Of a stretch of DNA of 64,000 nt, positions 32,107-42,798 are shown piece by piece. This DNA is from Pseudopithomyces maydicus (Eukaryota > Ascomycota > Dothideomycetes > Pleosporales > Didymosphaeriaceae). Location of the stretch: the NCBI GenBank assembly GCA_026873275.1, contig JANTUC010000007.1, positions 1,054,001 to 1,118,000 of the forward strand, written 5' to 3'. The notes beneath the pieces were generated by a model that worked only from the letters and a program-made list of their open reading frames with translations, was not told where the DNA came from and searched no databases. The position numbers were made by a program, and so were the translations under genes. Position 1 is the stretch's first letter, and each line of letters opens with the position of its first letter.

Positions 32107-34436
32107 TCATATCGCAGCCCTTTTCGGTCCCTTTGGAGCATCTAGCATCTCATCCCTCTTCATTATCCGAACTTTAGTATCCTTTTGAGCACCATCCTCA
32201 ATCGTGACAGCAGGCTCACTCTCCTTAGCCCGCTCTGCAACGCTCCTGTCAAAGCTGCTCGGGTCAATTCCCAGGATCCCTCCGACGTTGTTGCGGTCAC
32301 CTGGGACAGAGAATTCACGGAAGGCATACCTCCACTCATTCAAGTGGCCGCGTATCGCCTTGCCAACCTTGTCCTTGCCGTTCTTGGAGTGATGGCCAGT
32401 CCCAGTGATAGCATAGACAGGACGGGACGACTGCTTGTGTTTGGTGAGGATGCCCTCAAGATAGGAGACGGCTTCGTCCGGGTGGAGGCCTGGCTTAGTT
32501 AGTATTGCACATTAAGATTTAAGTGTATCGCAGGAGTCATACCATGAAGATCGACATAAAGCTCACGCGCCTCCGGGCTGTTGTCCTTGTTGCGTTCTTC
32601 GTACAAGATCTGGGCGGCTTTGCGATGAGCCTCTCGCATCAGATTGTTCTCGCTCTGTCCTCGAAGAGAAAGTGCCTTGGCGGCACGGGAATCACTGCGG
32701 TTCCAGGCCTGAGCTGCACTCTGCAGAAACTTGTTGCGCAGACTACCATGTTTGAAAGCTTCCTGACGCGCTTGAAGATAGGCTGTATTCGCTTTCTCGC
32801 CAGTCTCCAGCCAAGGGATGTGTTGAGGCGCTGGGATAGCTTGAGCAGCAACGCTGTTTTCGCGCGACCCAGTGAAACTTTTGGTCGGACGCAAGCCTTT
32901 CCTTAGCTGTGCTGGGGCTGGAGAAGGTGACATGCGAACGACATCTGCAAGGTTATTTGGTCCGACAGCATCCTTATTATTGTGACTGTGCCCACCACGT
33001 TTACCATGATGGCGTTTCCCCGCCTTGGCAGCAGCGGCCGACCCTAGGCTAGGAAAGGCCTCGTTATCATCCACAGCAGGTACTGATGGAGTTGGGGCTC
33101 GGGAGTGCTGGCGGCTGGTGCTTCGTGATTGCGGACGACTTAGGCTGCCAGGGGTGAAGGTTGGAAACGGGCTTAAGCCTGGAGGTGGGTGCTTAGGAGC
33201 ACCGGTCAATCCGTACAACTGCTCTAGAGAAACCGTGTCCGTGGCAGCAAACTGGGGAGTCCAACCTGGAGAGCTAGTGGTCTGGAGAGTGGGGAACTCA
33301 TAATCCTGCATCTGAAAGTGGGGAATAGCTGCTTGCAATGGTGGCGTGGAAGCATCCGAGATGGCCAAACGAGCCATGACCTGAGCAGGATCGTGCGAGA
33401 ACATGCACGTGCTCCCGGCAAGACAATTGCCGTTGAGGAAGTACCTGAGGCAATTGGTCAACACTACTACTGTATGAAAACACAAGGAATACGATACTCA
33501 CTTGCACAAGGTTTTGGTGGTGTCATGGCTGAACCTACAGTCGGCTCTAGCGCATTGGCCAGAAGACAAGAAGTACTTGCAGATGATGTTGCTCTTTGCC
33601 TGGCCTGCAGGCGTAGCAGGACGAAAAGCCGGGCTCATCGACTTCCCGACCTGGAAAGTGGGCTGCTCAGGAATGGTGACGGGTGCTTGTTGGCCATCGA
33701 ATGGCTGGCCCCCCATGAGGGTGAGCAGGGCAGCACTCAGATCATAGGCATTGGCTTCAAGGGCCTTCTCGATGTCCTCATCGGGTCGGTCATCGCGAAG
33801 GATGGATCGCAGCATGTCATAGGGTCCCATATCTATTGTCTGGGGCTGAATCCATTCGGCAGCCGCGCCGTTGAGCGTGCCGTCACCGAGCAGAGAAGAC
33901 GATTCGGTACTCCCAGAGTCATCGTTCACCAGCCAGTCTACGGATTCGCTACCAAGATCACCATAGAGCTCAGTGTTGGGGCTCGTGCCCTCGCTGAACT
34001 GGTATGCGCTCAGGCTGGGACTATGTGGGATATGAGGGCTGGAAAAGGCGAGACGCGGGGAGGGTCGCGGAGAAGTGAATGGAGAGGCATTGGAGGATTT
34101 GGCGCGGGTGAAGGCAGGGGGCACGATGCCGAAGCCCGGAGGCGGGTGGATGGTGCGCGGCGAGTGGCTGACGGGGGTGGGCGCGCGGTTTGCCTGCCAG
34201 GGCGCGGGGGAAGCGCGGCGGATGACGGTATGGCGACTCGGTGGTGGAGAGCTCGAGGAGCTGCCAGCGTCGCGGAAGCGCCACAGGCAGTCGAGCACGG
34301 CGTTCTCCAACGGCTTCCCCGTGAGGCCGGTCTCGTTGCGCAGCAGCTCCTCGAGCTTGTCCGTTTTGTCCTCGTCGTCCAGGGCATCGTTCTGCAAGAC
34401 GGGCAGGGCGGCCTCGTAGACGTCGTCGGAGACCAT
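32107..34436 (-). CDS. CCCH zinc-finger, DUF1771 and Smr-domain RNA-binding protein
   Basis: Large cytoplasmic-type RNA-associated protein of 739 residues; exons 33502-34436, 32543-33444 and 32107-32489, all phases consistent. Seen in order: an N-terminal helical domain (DDVYEAALPVLQNDALDDED, LENAVLDCLWRFRD); disordered Ser/Pro sequence; a CUE-like helix (YDMLRSILRDDRPDEDIEKA); two CCCH fingers (CKYFLSSGQCARADCRFSH; CKYFLNGNCLAGSTCMFSH, split by intron 1); more low complexity; DUF1771 (YLQARQEAFKHGSLRNKFLQ, REAHRKAAQILYEERNK); and the Smr domain (YVDLHG/LHPDEAVSYLE with intron 2 inside the LHG motif, then AITGTGHHSKNGKDKVG). Smr domains are endonuclease-like and bind RNA; such proteins are linked to ribosome-stalling and mRNA decay. 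Its precise role here is inference. Confidence 0.88.
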
Positions 34437-35016
34437 CGTCAGGGCGGGGACATGCAGGCGGCGACGGCGGCGGCGGCGGTGGTGGTGGTGGTGCAGCGGT
34501 GCGGCGGGCGCGTGGTGCGGTGGCAGTTGTGTTGAGCGGTAGGGTGACGGGGGTTGGGAGGCGGGTGGGCGAGCGTATTAAAGGTCGTGGTAGGGGACGG
34601 GGACGGGGACGGGGATGGCGAGGCGTGCCGGGCAAAGCAAAAGCAAAAACAGCGCGGTGAAGGCAGCCGCTGAAGGCAGCTTTGCCCTGGAGCGACGTGG
34701 GAAACGATGCGAGCTTGGCTGCTCCGGGGGCGCGACGTCCACAGTAGCTCGAGCGGCAGCCCTGCGGGGGACAAGGATGCGGTCCGTGGATCTGCTGCGC
34801 GCTTTCACCTGCCACGCTGGAGACAGACAGAAGGGCAACGGAGAGCCGGCGACGGTGCAGAGGGCGGCGCAGGACTCGCTGACGGGATCACGGCGCTTTA
34901 TCCATTCCCAGGAGGCTTCACTCGAGCCCGACAGCCTTCTGGCGGGCCTGCATCACGTGCGTGCATCCATCGATTGCCCAGGCAGGGCTCGGGCGTGCAG
35001 GCGTACAGTACGGCCA

Positions 35017-35058
35017 CGGCATCCACGGCATCCACTGCACCCACTGCACCCACTGCAT
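35017..35058. repeat. Short tandem repeat, CATCCACGG then CCACTGCAC units
   Basis: Two CATCCACGG-like units followed by three CCACTGCAC units, in the TVP38 upstream region. Confidence 0.7.
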
Positions 35059-35124
35059 CGTGCCCTGGAGGATGTGCTGGTCGATCCCCGTGAGACGGCG
35101 CTGCCATGTGGCGTCCCCGCCTGT

Positions 35125-35152
35125 CCTGGCCTGGCCTGGCCTGGCCTGGCCT
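35125..35152. repeat. CCTGG pentanucleotide repeat
   Basis: Five to six tandem CCTGG units, about 275 bp upstream of the TVP38 ATG. Confidence 0.85.
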
Positions 35153-35424
35153 TGACAGGCTCGCGGTGAATTCATTCTGGGTCTCCGGGAGCACCCTAGC
35201 GTCCATAAGCAGCACTGCCGCCATGATGAAACCAATGTCTGCTGCATCGACATGTCCCCGAACGCACCATCTGTCGCGCACTCACCCACGCTCTCCTCCT
35301 TTCGGCATGTCCGTTTCCAGCGCACCGTGAACGTCTGAGTAACCTTGACATATTGCATTGCACGCCCCTTTCGCCCTGTCGCCACTCCTCCGCTGACTTC
35401 CGCCCTCCTCCGCCCTCCTCCGCC

Positions 35425-36637
35425 ATGCCTGTCGACCAAGACTACGATGCGCGGGCCCTGGCCTTGCCTCTGGACGACGAAACGGCACCCGAGCCTGTCT
35501 GGACCCGGCGCTCACACTCCAACTCGTTCCGCCAGAACAGACCACATTCCACCGGCAACCCGCGCCAGCCGTCATCGCGGATACGCCAGCTCGTCGACAG
35601 CTACAACAAACTCAGCCGGAAGTACACCGACTGGTACGACACCCTATCGCCAGTCAAGAAAGTGGTCTTCTCCTTGGCAGGCATAACTATATTCGTGCTG
35701 TCGATATTGTTCCTCGTGTACAATGAGAAGATATTCCATGCCTTGCGGCCCGCCGCCGAGAAGTGGAGGAACGTCCCCGCCGGCTGGCTGATCCTCTGGG
35801 CTCTGATCTTCACCGTGTCCTTCCCGCCCTTGATCGGCTATTCTTGGCTCATGACCATTGCTGGCTTCGTCTACGGGTTCCCGAATGGTGCGTCTTGTCG
35901 TCCCCACGCCCTCTTCTGCAACTAACCAAAACCCTACATCAGGATGGTTCATTGCAGCCACAGCCACGGTCGCCGGCTCTACCGCGTCCTTTATCGCCTC
36001 ACGCTCCCTTCTCAAATCACTCGTGCACCGCCTGGTTGCCAACGATAAGCGCTTCGCCGCACTCGCCCTTACCCTCAAGTACGATGGTCTCAAACTCCTC
36101 ATCATGATTCGACTCTGCCCGCTGCCCTATTCCCTGTGCAACGGCGCCATCGCGACCTTCCCCACCGTCTCCGCCCTCTCCTATGCCCTCGCCACCGCCA
36201 TTGTTTCTCCAAAGCTCATGCTCCACATATTTATCGGCGCCCAGATTGCCCAGATCGCTGACGGCGACAAGATGGATGCAAAATCCAAAGCGCTGAGTTA
36301 CGTGAGCATCGCGATTGGCGGGATTGCGGGGGCGCTCACAGGCTGGTTCATGTACAAGAAGACCAAGGAGCGGGCGGCGCAGTTGGAGGCGGAAGAGCGG
36401 GCGGGCATCCGGCGCATGTCGATTGAAGACCTGGAGCGTGAATATGCGGATGATCCAGGGGCACTCGAAGCCGCTGAAACTCTCCGAGAAGACGACGACG
36501 ACATCAGCCTCAGGACTGGTTGGGGCGACGAATATCATGACGATGTGACGGATGCAGAGGACGATGCCTTGGAGATCTCTGATGATCCTTTTGGCGCCGG
36601 AGACGCCGAGCATGAAGCAAACAGAACGAGCAAGTAG
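35425..36637 (+). CDS. TVP38: TVP38, Golgi SNARE-associated (DedA/VTT-domain) membrane protein
   Basis: Multi-pass Golgi membrane protein of the VTT/DedA family, found in Tlg2-containing compartments in yeast. Exons 35425-35887 and 35943-36637 (intron 55 nt) give 385 residues. Seen: a basic cytosolic N-terminus; TM1 (VVFSLAGITIFVLSILFLVY); a second hydrophobic segment (GWLILWALIFTVSFPPLIGY); the conserved AGFVYGFPNGWF formed across the splice; the VTT core with ASFIASRSLL, KYDGLKLLIMIRLCPLPYSL and NGAIATFPTVSALSYALAT; KLMLHIFIGAQ; and a last TM (YVSIAIGGIAGALTGWFMY) followed by a long acidic tail. The R-L-x-P(L)P-Y/F motif and F-x-G/Y-x-x-G-x-x-x-G pattern are diagnostic. No frame problem. 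Confidence 0.92.
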
Positions 36638-36951
36638 GCATAGAACTTGTGTATACCAGTGTACGATACAAACGGTCGAACATGGGTCGCGGTTTGGGAT
36701 TTGGTTGAATCCACCGCTGGTAAATCCGGATTATGTATAGAAAGGGCATGGCGGCATGGGTATCGGCTATAGATGTGCAGTATGGGTTTTGAATGCTAAA
36801 CTCTATCCAGCTGACTGTGTTCGTTCCAAGGTTACGTGTTGTGCCTTGTTCCTTCTCTTCCATCCCATCCTCTCTCTCCCTACTCCGATACCGCGAGCGG
36901 TACAATGCAAATGCCTCCGGTCCCGTCAGTTTCCAACTTGGAGGATCGCAC
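36638..36951. other. Intergenic between convergent TVP38 and copper transporter
   Basis: About 310 bp of 3' flanks. No gene seen. Confidence 0.5.
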
Positions 36952-37736
36952 TCAGTGGCATGCAGCCGTCTTTGTAGGCGGAGAATTGCTGAATAGCAGA
37001 TATCCGACGAATGCGCCGACCGCGACGGCCAGCATGACCCAGCCGTTGTACGTCATGAAGAGCAGCCTAGTAGTCACACGTCAACGGTTCGCCCTTGTGG
37101 TCTTGCGAGCGGTAGCTGGAACCGTGTACTTACATGATGAAGAAGGAGTAAAAGACCTGGACGGCATACAGCAGGGCTTTCACCATCTTGGTTTGCTGCT
37201 CGCTTCCCCGTCCAGCATGTCTCCCTGGGCGAAGCAATGAGCTCAGTTCGGATTCATCCGCAGCCTCGTCTGCTCAATGCGCTCGTCTCAGCGTTGGTTC
37301 GCCAACTTATCGCACCAATGAAGCTCGGCACACGTCCTCCTCTTGCATGGTATGGGAAAGGGGGAGATGCTTACTGCTCAGGTCATCGCCGCTGGTGCGG
37401 CCCTCGGCCATTCGCTTCGCATGGGCGTCGTATCGGCGAGATGCTTCGCGCACAGCTTCATAGCCCGCAGTCATGAGAACGATGGCGAGGAGTGACAAGA
37501 TAAGGGTGCCGGTGCCGGAAATGTGCCAACCGCGAAAGACGATGCAGAGATCGGTGGTGTCCCATGTGAAGAGCATCTGTCGGGGCTCAGTCAGGCTTCA
37601 TGCTCGAGCTGGAGGGCGGGTGGAAGCCTACATTCATGTTGCACTGGGGTCCGTGGTCCATGCCGGGCATGCTATGGCCGCCGTGGTCCATGTGCGAGTG
37701 GTCCATGTGCGAGTGGTCCATGTGGGAGTGGTCCAT
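36952..37736 (-). CDS. CTR-family copper transporter
   Basis: High-affinity copper(I) transporter subunit, a trimer in plasma or vacuolar membrane. Exons 37632-37736, 37375-37576, 37134-37224 and 36952-37066 give 170 residues; introns 55, 150 and 67 nt (150 is long for this window). The N-terminus is a Met/His copper-binding tract of tandem MDHSH units then HSMPGMDHGPQCNMN. TM1 follows MLFTWDTTDLCIVFRGW (GTLILSLLAIVLMTAGYEAV); TM2 holds the MxxxM pore motif MLLFM (YAVQVFYSFFIMLLFMTYN); TM3 contains GxxxG (GAFVGYLLF). The frame is open 34 codons further upstream to an ATG at 37838, but the MDH start at 37736 fits the family better. The last residues include one Cys-His pair. Convergent with TVP38. 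Confidence 0.9.
37674..37736 (-). repeat. 15-bp tandem coding repeat (MDHSH units) in the CTR N-terminus
   Basis: Three to four near-identical 15-bp units, each encoding Met-Asp-His-Ser-His, the copper-capturing part of the transporter. Confidence 0.85.
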
Positions 37737-38116
37737 CTGACTGTCCGTAGAGGGTTCAGGCAGGAGAGAGGGGGAGAAAGAAAGGAAGATGGGAGGAGAG
37801 GGTCGGCCAGAGGAAGAGGACGTTGCAGTGTCGCGCATCCCTCCAGGGCTCGTCTCAGGTCACCAGCAGCGGGTCCGAGCGTTAACCTGCTCAAGCGCGC
37901 CGCGGGGTTCCAGGTTTCGGGCGGTGGGGCGCGGGAGCTTTCGAGGGTCCTTCGAGTCGAAGGGTCCACCAGCGCGCGCCGGTAGCCAAAGCTTACTGCA
38001 AGCACACACCTGCATGCCTACATAGCCTACGCTTTTGTATGCGCAACAGCTGCTTCCAGCGCTCCTCTCCTCCTGCTCCTCCTCCTTTGCATCCTCTTGC
38101 CTTTTCCCAGCGGGCC
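37737..38116. promoter_or_regulatory. Divergent region, copper transporter / BNA1
   Basis: 380 bp between the divergent starts; holds both promoters, unless the longer CTR start at 37838 or the longer BNA1 start at 38039 is used. Confidence 0.5.
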
Positions 38117-38824
38117 ATGAAAGCCTTCCGCCCAGCCATCCGGCGCCTCCGGGCCCCATCCGCACAGCAAGCTCCACCACGCACTCGCACTCCCGCCACC
38201 CGCCCCTCCTCGCAGCGCTTCTTCTCCCACACACGGCCGACCAGATTACTGGCACCGCCAGTAAACATCCCCAAATGGTACTGCATCGTTCTGCCCCCAG
38301 CCCCGCCAACTCTTGCTAACGCCCCACCCTCCAGGGTTTCTGAAAACGCCCACATGCTCCAGCCGCCCGTCAACAACTACTGTGTTTACAATGATTCCGT
38401 CACCGTCATGATCGTCGGCGGTCCCAACGCCCGCGCAGATTACCACATCAACGAGACCGCCGAATGGTTCTACCAGCACAAGGGCAGCATGCTCCTCAAG
38501 ATCATCGATGATGGCCAGTTTCGCGACATCAGCATCAACGAGGGCGACATGTTTCTCCTCCCTCCCAACACGCCCCATAATCCCGTTCGGTTCGCAAACA
38601 CCGTGGGCATAGTCCTGGAGCAGCACAGGCCGAAGCACAGCATCGACAGGCTGAGGTGGTATTGCCAGGATTGTGGTGAGCAGGTGCACGAGGCAAGCTT
38701 CCATTGTACCGATCTGGGAACACAGATCAAGGCAGCTGTCGAGGCGTTCAAGGCGGATCACGAGGCGAGGACATGTAAGAATTGCGGCACCCTGTGTGAT
38801 ACTGCGCACAAGTCCAGGACATGA
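38117..38824 (+). CDS. BNA1: 3-hydroxyanthranilate 3,4-dioxygenase with N-terminal extension
   Basis: Non-haem iron enzyme of the kynurenine route to NAD+, cleaving 3-hydroxyanthranilate. Exons 38117-38277 and 38335-38824 (intron 57 nt, CTAAC branch) give 216 residues. The cupin core is clear: PPVNNYCVYNDSVTVMIVGG, ARADYHINETAEWFYQHKG with iron ligands His and Glu, LLPPNTPHNPVRF with the second His, and IVLEQHRP. The C-terminal rubredoxin-like iron site has both CxxC pairs (WYCQDCG, CKNCGTLC). Family members usually begin Met-Leu-Ala-Pro-Pro; here that point reads RLLAPPVNIPKW without an ATG, and the frame continues up to ATGs at 38117 (MKAFRPAIRRLRAPSAQQ) and 38039. The extension is Arg/Ser/Ala-rich with no acidic residue, like a mitochondrial presequence. 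The enzyme is normally cytosolic. Confidence 0.92.
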   Translation: MKAFRPAIRRLRAPSAQQAPPRTRTPATRPSSQRFFSHTRPTRLLAPPVNIPKWYCIVLPPAPPTLANAPPSRVSENAHMLQPPVNNYCVYNDSVTVMIVGGPNARADYHINETAEWFYQHKGSMLLKIIDDGQFRDISINEGDMFLLPPNTPHNPVRFANTVGIVLEQHRPKHSIDRLRWYCQDCGEQVHEASFHCTDLGTQIKAAVEAFKADHEARTCKNCGTLCDTAHKSRT

Positions 38825-38906
38825 ATTTTTTCTTTTTTTTTTCTCAAAAAAAAAAAAGCAAAGTCGCTATCTAATTTCATTGTACAGTAGGTAAGGTAGG
38901 AAGCGG

Positions 38907-41132
38907 CTATAGTCCCTTCCACATCATCTTCGCAACGTGATCTGTCTTCTTCCTGCTTGGCTTGACGAGGCCGAGGAATTTGAGCTCGGCCAAGGCACGC
39001 TGGAAGAGAGCCCTAAGTTTCGTCAGCCATGGCAACAATTCCAAGAGTACAGCCACCTACATCACCTGTGATTCGTCTTCATCGTCCTCTTTCCCCACAA
39101 TGGCATGGAATGCCGTCCACAGATCACTAGCGTTGATCAAAGCGCCTGATTCGAGATACAACTGATACACGACTGCAGTCGCGGGTTGTGTTACCGTTAG
39201 GGTACTCTCCCCACCCTTTACGGCAACGCAACACTTGCAACCTAGATAATCGTGAGGCGTTGCAAGAGCGCGCTCGATAGCAAAACGAGGCTTGGGCTGG
39301 AAAACCTCGGAATGAGGAGATTTCAGGTCGTAGATGAACATCTCATTCAAGAAGAGCGTTCGCGGGTCGACCAGGCTAACTCGAAAGTAATCTTCTAGCT
39401 CCTGATAAAACCTTGCTACAATCTCCGAATAGGCCTTGTCTTGTTCCGAGAGGGCAGCTTTGTGCTTGCTCAAAAGAACCTTTTGAGCTACTACTGTGGT
39501 CCTGACACTCTCGTTGCGCACATCGTCTTGACTCCTCAAAGGTTCCGAGTTTTGGTTCGCTCCAACAAGTAGCTGTAGCTTGTTTTGCATCCCCTTGACA
39601 TCGATGGAAATATCGACCTTGTCTTCAGTGCCAGCATCTTCGGTTGTCATGTTGATCAAAGAAATGAAAACGCGCTTGAGCCTGTCTGATGGTGTCTTCT
39701 TGATGGCTAGCATCGTCTCTCGAAGAAGTGGCGAGTCCAACAGCTCGCCAGACGCAGCTCGGTTCCATATCGTAGACAACCGGACCTTTGGTGTCATACC
39801 TAGCGACTCTCTGATCTGAGTCAAAGTCATTGCAGCAATGCTAAGGGAGGACAAAGAGCGTTTAATGGTGCTAATCAGTCCATTGACCACTCCGAAGAGG
39901 AACTCATCACACTCCAAGAGCTTCCGAACCTCGTGTGCTTCCCCACCCTCAATCTTTTCTTCTACATATCTGACAGTTGTCAACTATGATATTTCCGCGC
40001 AAGGACATGTACTTACCGCCTGAAAGAGGGTAAGTTCCGCACGGCTTCGTAATTTGTGGGCGAGAAGTCGCTGAATTTGGGATTTGTTTTCAGAAAGATT
40101 GTCGTTGGGTTAGCATAAAAATGGGACATGTACGCATACTTTATTCCATCCACGAAGTCCTGTACGCTCTGGACGTGGTCGCTTTGCCTGTCAAGCACGC
40201 GTCGACAGAGTGCGGGGCCAATATGAGGCTCGGTGTTTCCACGTGCAACGGTGGCACGAAATAACTTTTCAATGATCTCGTCAGACTGTATTACATCAAA
40301 TTGTTTTCCGTTGAGATAACGCAGCGACATCCCTGTAAGACGATCCTCGAAACTTTCAGCAGAGGTAGCAATGCCGAAGAGAAGTACCAACGGCAAGCGG
40401 TCGAGCCAGGAGCTACAAGAGTCAGATTGCGCTTGAACTGCCAGGTAGTGAGCTTACTAGAAAAGGTCAATCATCTCAACCAAAAGGGCTGTGTCAAATG
40501 CTTCGCTGTCTTGAATTGCTACAACAAGATTCTGCACCCTGCTCTTCCTCATCCACTCCTGCACATGGCCAAGATCAAAGTTCAGAAGTTTTGGGCCTTT
40601 CCGTGACGCCGTGTCGGTGTGTCCAATATCTTCATCGTCATCGTCATCGTCGATACGAGATGTTACTTTCTTGATGAGATTCTTCAAAAAGGTCTTCAGG
40701 TTAGGACTTTCCCCTGATCTCAGAACAACATAGGAACTGGCAGTCTCGGCTCTAATTCTACATCCCAATCTTTCGAAATACGGTCCATGCGATGCAATAC
40801 TAGGCCCCGCAATAACAAGACCGGTTGGTATGGAAGGTTGTGGTTCCTCGCGCGATCGCGCGCTAGCGGCGGCTACGAAATCTACGATTTTTCCTTGTGT
40901 CGTGCTGTCCGCTCCTTCGAGGGTGATCTATTCGTCCATCAATTTTCGGAATCAGCAGGTAAAGAATGAATACTACCTGTATATTTTTACTTTGTTTGGT
41001 CCAAACGTTGCGATAGATCTCTAGCCGTGCTGAGAGGTCGGCTTGCGGATATGATTTGTTTATCCGTTGGCGTTTGGTAGGACGCTCATCAGGTCCTGTA
41101 GGTGCATAGACATAGCTTCTTTCATGCTCCAT
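38907..41132 (-). CDS. ORC3: ORC3, origin recognition complex subunit 3
   Basis: Nuclear subunit of the complex that marks replication origins and loads MCM. Exons 40977-41132, 40458-40927, 40017-40412, 39061-39969 and 38907-39012 give 678 residues; every splice phase agrees. Seen: a basic N-terminus (ERPTKRQRINKSYPQ); an AAA-like domain without Walker motifs (PTGLVIAGPSIASHGPYFER, YVVLRSGESPNLKTFLKNLI, VQNLVVAIQDSEAFDTALLV, DRLPLVLLFGIATSAESFED); FVDGIKYAYMSHFYANPTTI, typical of ORC3; and a C-terminal winged helix (QPATAVVYQLYLESGALINA, SDLWTAFHAI, ALFQRALAELKFLGLVKPSR). The tail KKTDHVAKMMWKGL is the family's end motif. The acidic stretch IDDDDDDEDIG is an insertion in the N-terminal half. 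No frame problem. Confidence 0.92.
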
Positions 41133-41811
41133 TTTTTTTAGATTGAACAAATGCCTTCCAGGTAATGCAGTTCAGACGGCAGACGCAATTGGAGCTGTGT
41201 TATTTAGGGGTGTGACGGGGAAAGCGCGTGCGGGACGCGCTAGCATGGGACTTCGCGCGCCGCCTTGGCTCTACCAAGTCACGACACTTACACTAGATTG
41301 AATGCTCCATGATAACAAATGACAAAATCAGACAAGCCTAATTTGCAACTCGGCAATGATATCTATTGCTGCATAACTATCGTAATGAGGGTTTTGCTCA
41401 TGGATTCGAGTTGTGTTCCTAGTGGGAAACGTCGTCCCGCAATCGACTCTATCACTGTCCATGCCGATGCCATGCGTCATGATCCGACCGGGGCCGTTGA
41501 CTGTCTAGTTACAGCATACTTAATTCCTTGCCATGGAGTGCCTACTACGGGGAAGGCTTCAACATTGTATATCATAGGACTTGGCCATTTCGCTACTTAC
41601 GTGGATGAAACAACCAATTACAGCCGTCATTATGAGCAGAGTCAGTATGCTCAGACAGAAGCTTGCCTACACAATCTACTATGCATATGAAGATTGCTCC
41701 CCTGCTCCTCTATGGATCTACTGTAGAGGGCCAACTTACTGAATTGACCCAACCACTATAGGACAATCCGAGGGTAAGAAGCAGCCGATTGGGGAAGAGA
41801 GTACCGTGAAG
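41133..41811. other. Intergenic, ORC3 5' side to G-patch gene 3' side
   Basis: About 680 bp. An open frame at 41319-41690 has no motif or coding-like bias and was not accepted. Confidence 0.45.
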
Positions 41812-42798
41812 TCAATCGTGATCTTCTTCAGTGACACCTGGACAGCCTTCCATGGCCAAATCCGGGTATTGATACCCACAATACAAGCAGTACTTGTAGT
41901 GTTGTCGCAGAAAGACTAGGACTTTTTGCAGGCGCTCGGCAGTTGGTAGGGCCTCAAACTCTGCAAGCTCTTGGTCTTCGTTTTCAAGATCATTCTCCAG
42001 CGATGTGTAGAAAGGAGCAGCGTCGTGACCAAAGGCGATTTTGGAATCGCTGTCTTCTTCTTCATCATCTTTTGCCAGTGTTGGGAGCCGTGATGCAAGG
42101 CTATTGTCTAGCTCCCTCCTCTGGCGACGGTCATTCTCCTTCTCCGCTCGATGGTGCGCACGAATGCGCCAGAGCACGTTGATATCCTTGAGTGGCTTTT
42201 CTTTCTCAGGGCGGCTGTCCTTGTTTTCCTCTTGTTCAGACAGGCGCTCGGCAGTCCTCTGGGCACTACTCAGGTCCCTTTCCATCTTCCTTTCCTTCTC
42301 CTGCTGCCTGCGATCTTCGAGGTAGTCGCCCTCTTCTTCCTTGGACCGCTTCGCTGCTCGGGCAGCTTCATCCCAAGCCTCTCTCAGCTTTCGCTTCTTC
42401 TCCGACTCGACACCAATGCCGCTCCTATCTTCTTTCACACTGATCTGGATGGGCTCTTTGCGCGCATTTTCAGACCGGCCTAGGGTGTCGCCCTGTTTGA
42501 AGCCAAATTTGGCCATCATCTTGAAGCCCTTGTTGTTCTCTGGCAACGCGGTCGCCAGCGCCATCTCTCGTGCCGCCTCAGCCTCTGCCTCCCGTTCGGC
42601 TTTGGACTTCTGGCGCGCCTTCGCCTCGCCCTGTACATCGAATTAGTTCGGAGCACTGGCGCATTGCATTGCATGGTGGTCTTGTACTTCTTTGCGCTTG
42701 CGCGCGGCACGCTGCAACGAGGTCTCATATGTAGGTTGCTTGGGCGCGTCGTCAAAGACCATGTTCATGTAGTCATCTTCCTCGTCGGATTGAGCCAT
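41812..42798 (-). CDS. G-patch protein, GPATCH11-like
   Basis: 309-residue protein related to human GPATCH11 (CENP-Y); exons 42688-42798 and 41812-42630, intron 57 nt at a codon boundary. Seen: an acidic start (MAQSDEEDDYMNMVFDDAPK); a basic helix; the G-patch (NNKGFKMMAKFGFKQGDTLG); a long charged, probably coiled-coil region (REAWDEAARAAKRSKEEEG, RRQQEKERKMERDLSSAQRT); and the C-terminal DUF4187 zinc-binding end (LVFLRQHYKYCLYCGYQYPD, MEGCPGVTEEDHD) with a CxxC and third Cys. G-patch domains activate DEAH-box helicases in splicing and ribosome assembly; which helicase this one serves is not visible. No frame problem. Both ATGs near the start are in frame; the first is chosen. Confidence 0.87.

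Larger units (their letters stand above)
34437..35424. promoter_or_regulatory. GC-rich divergent intergenic region, Smr protein / TVP38
   Basis: About 1 kb holding both promoters. It contains a GGC/GGT-rich stretch next to the Smr gene start (34445-34500) and two tandem repeats listed separately. Long open frames here reflect GC content rather than genes. Confidence 0.5.

Noticed and set aside
34510..35300. Several 100-200-codon frames in the Smr/TVP38 intergenic region
   Set aside because: High GC removes stop codons; composition is Arg/Pro/Ala-rich on both strands and no motif appears.
41319..41690. Plus-strand open frame of 123 codons
   Set aside because: No recognisable domain and no coding bias; lies in the ORC3 promoter side.
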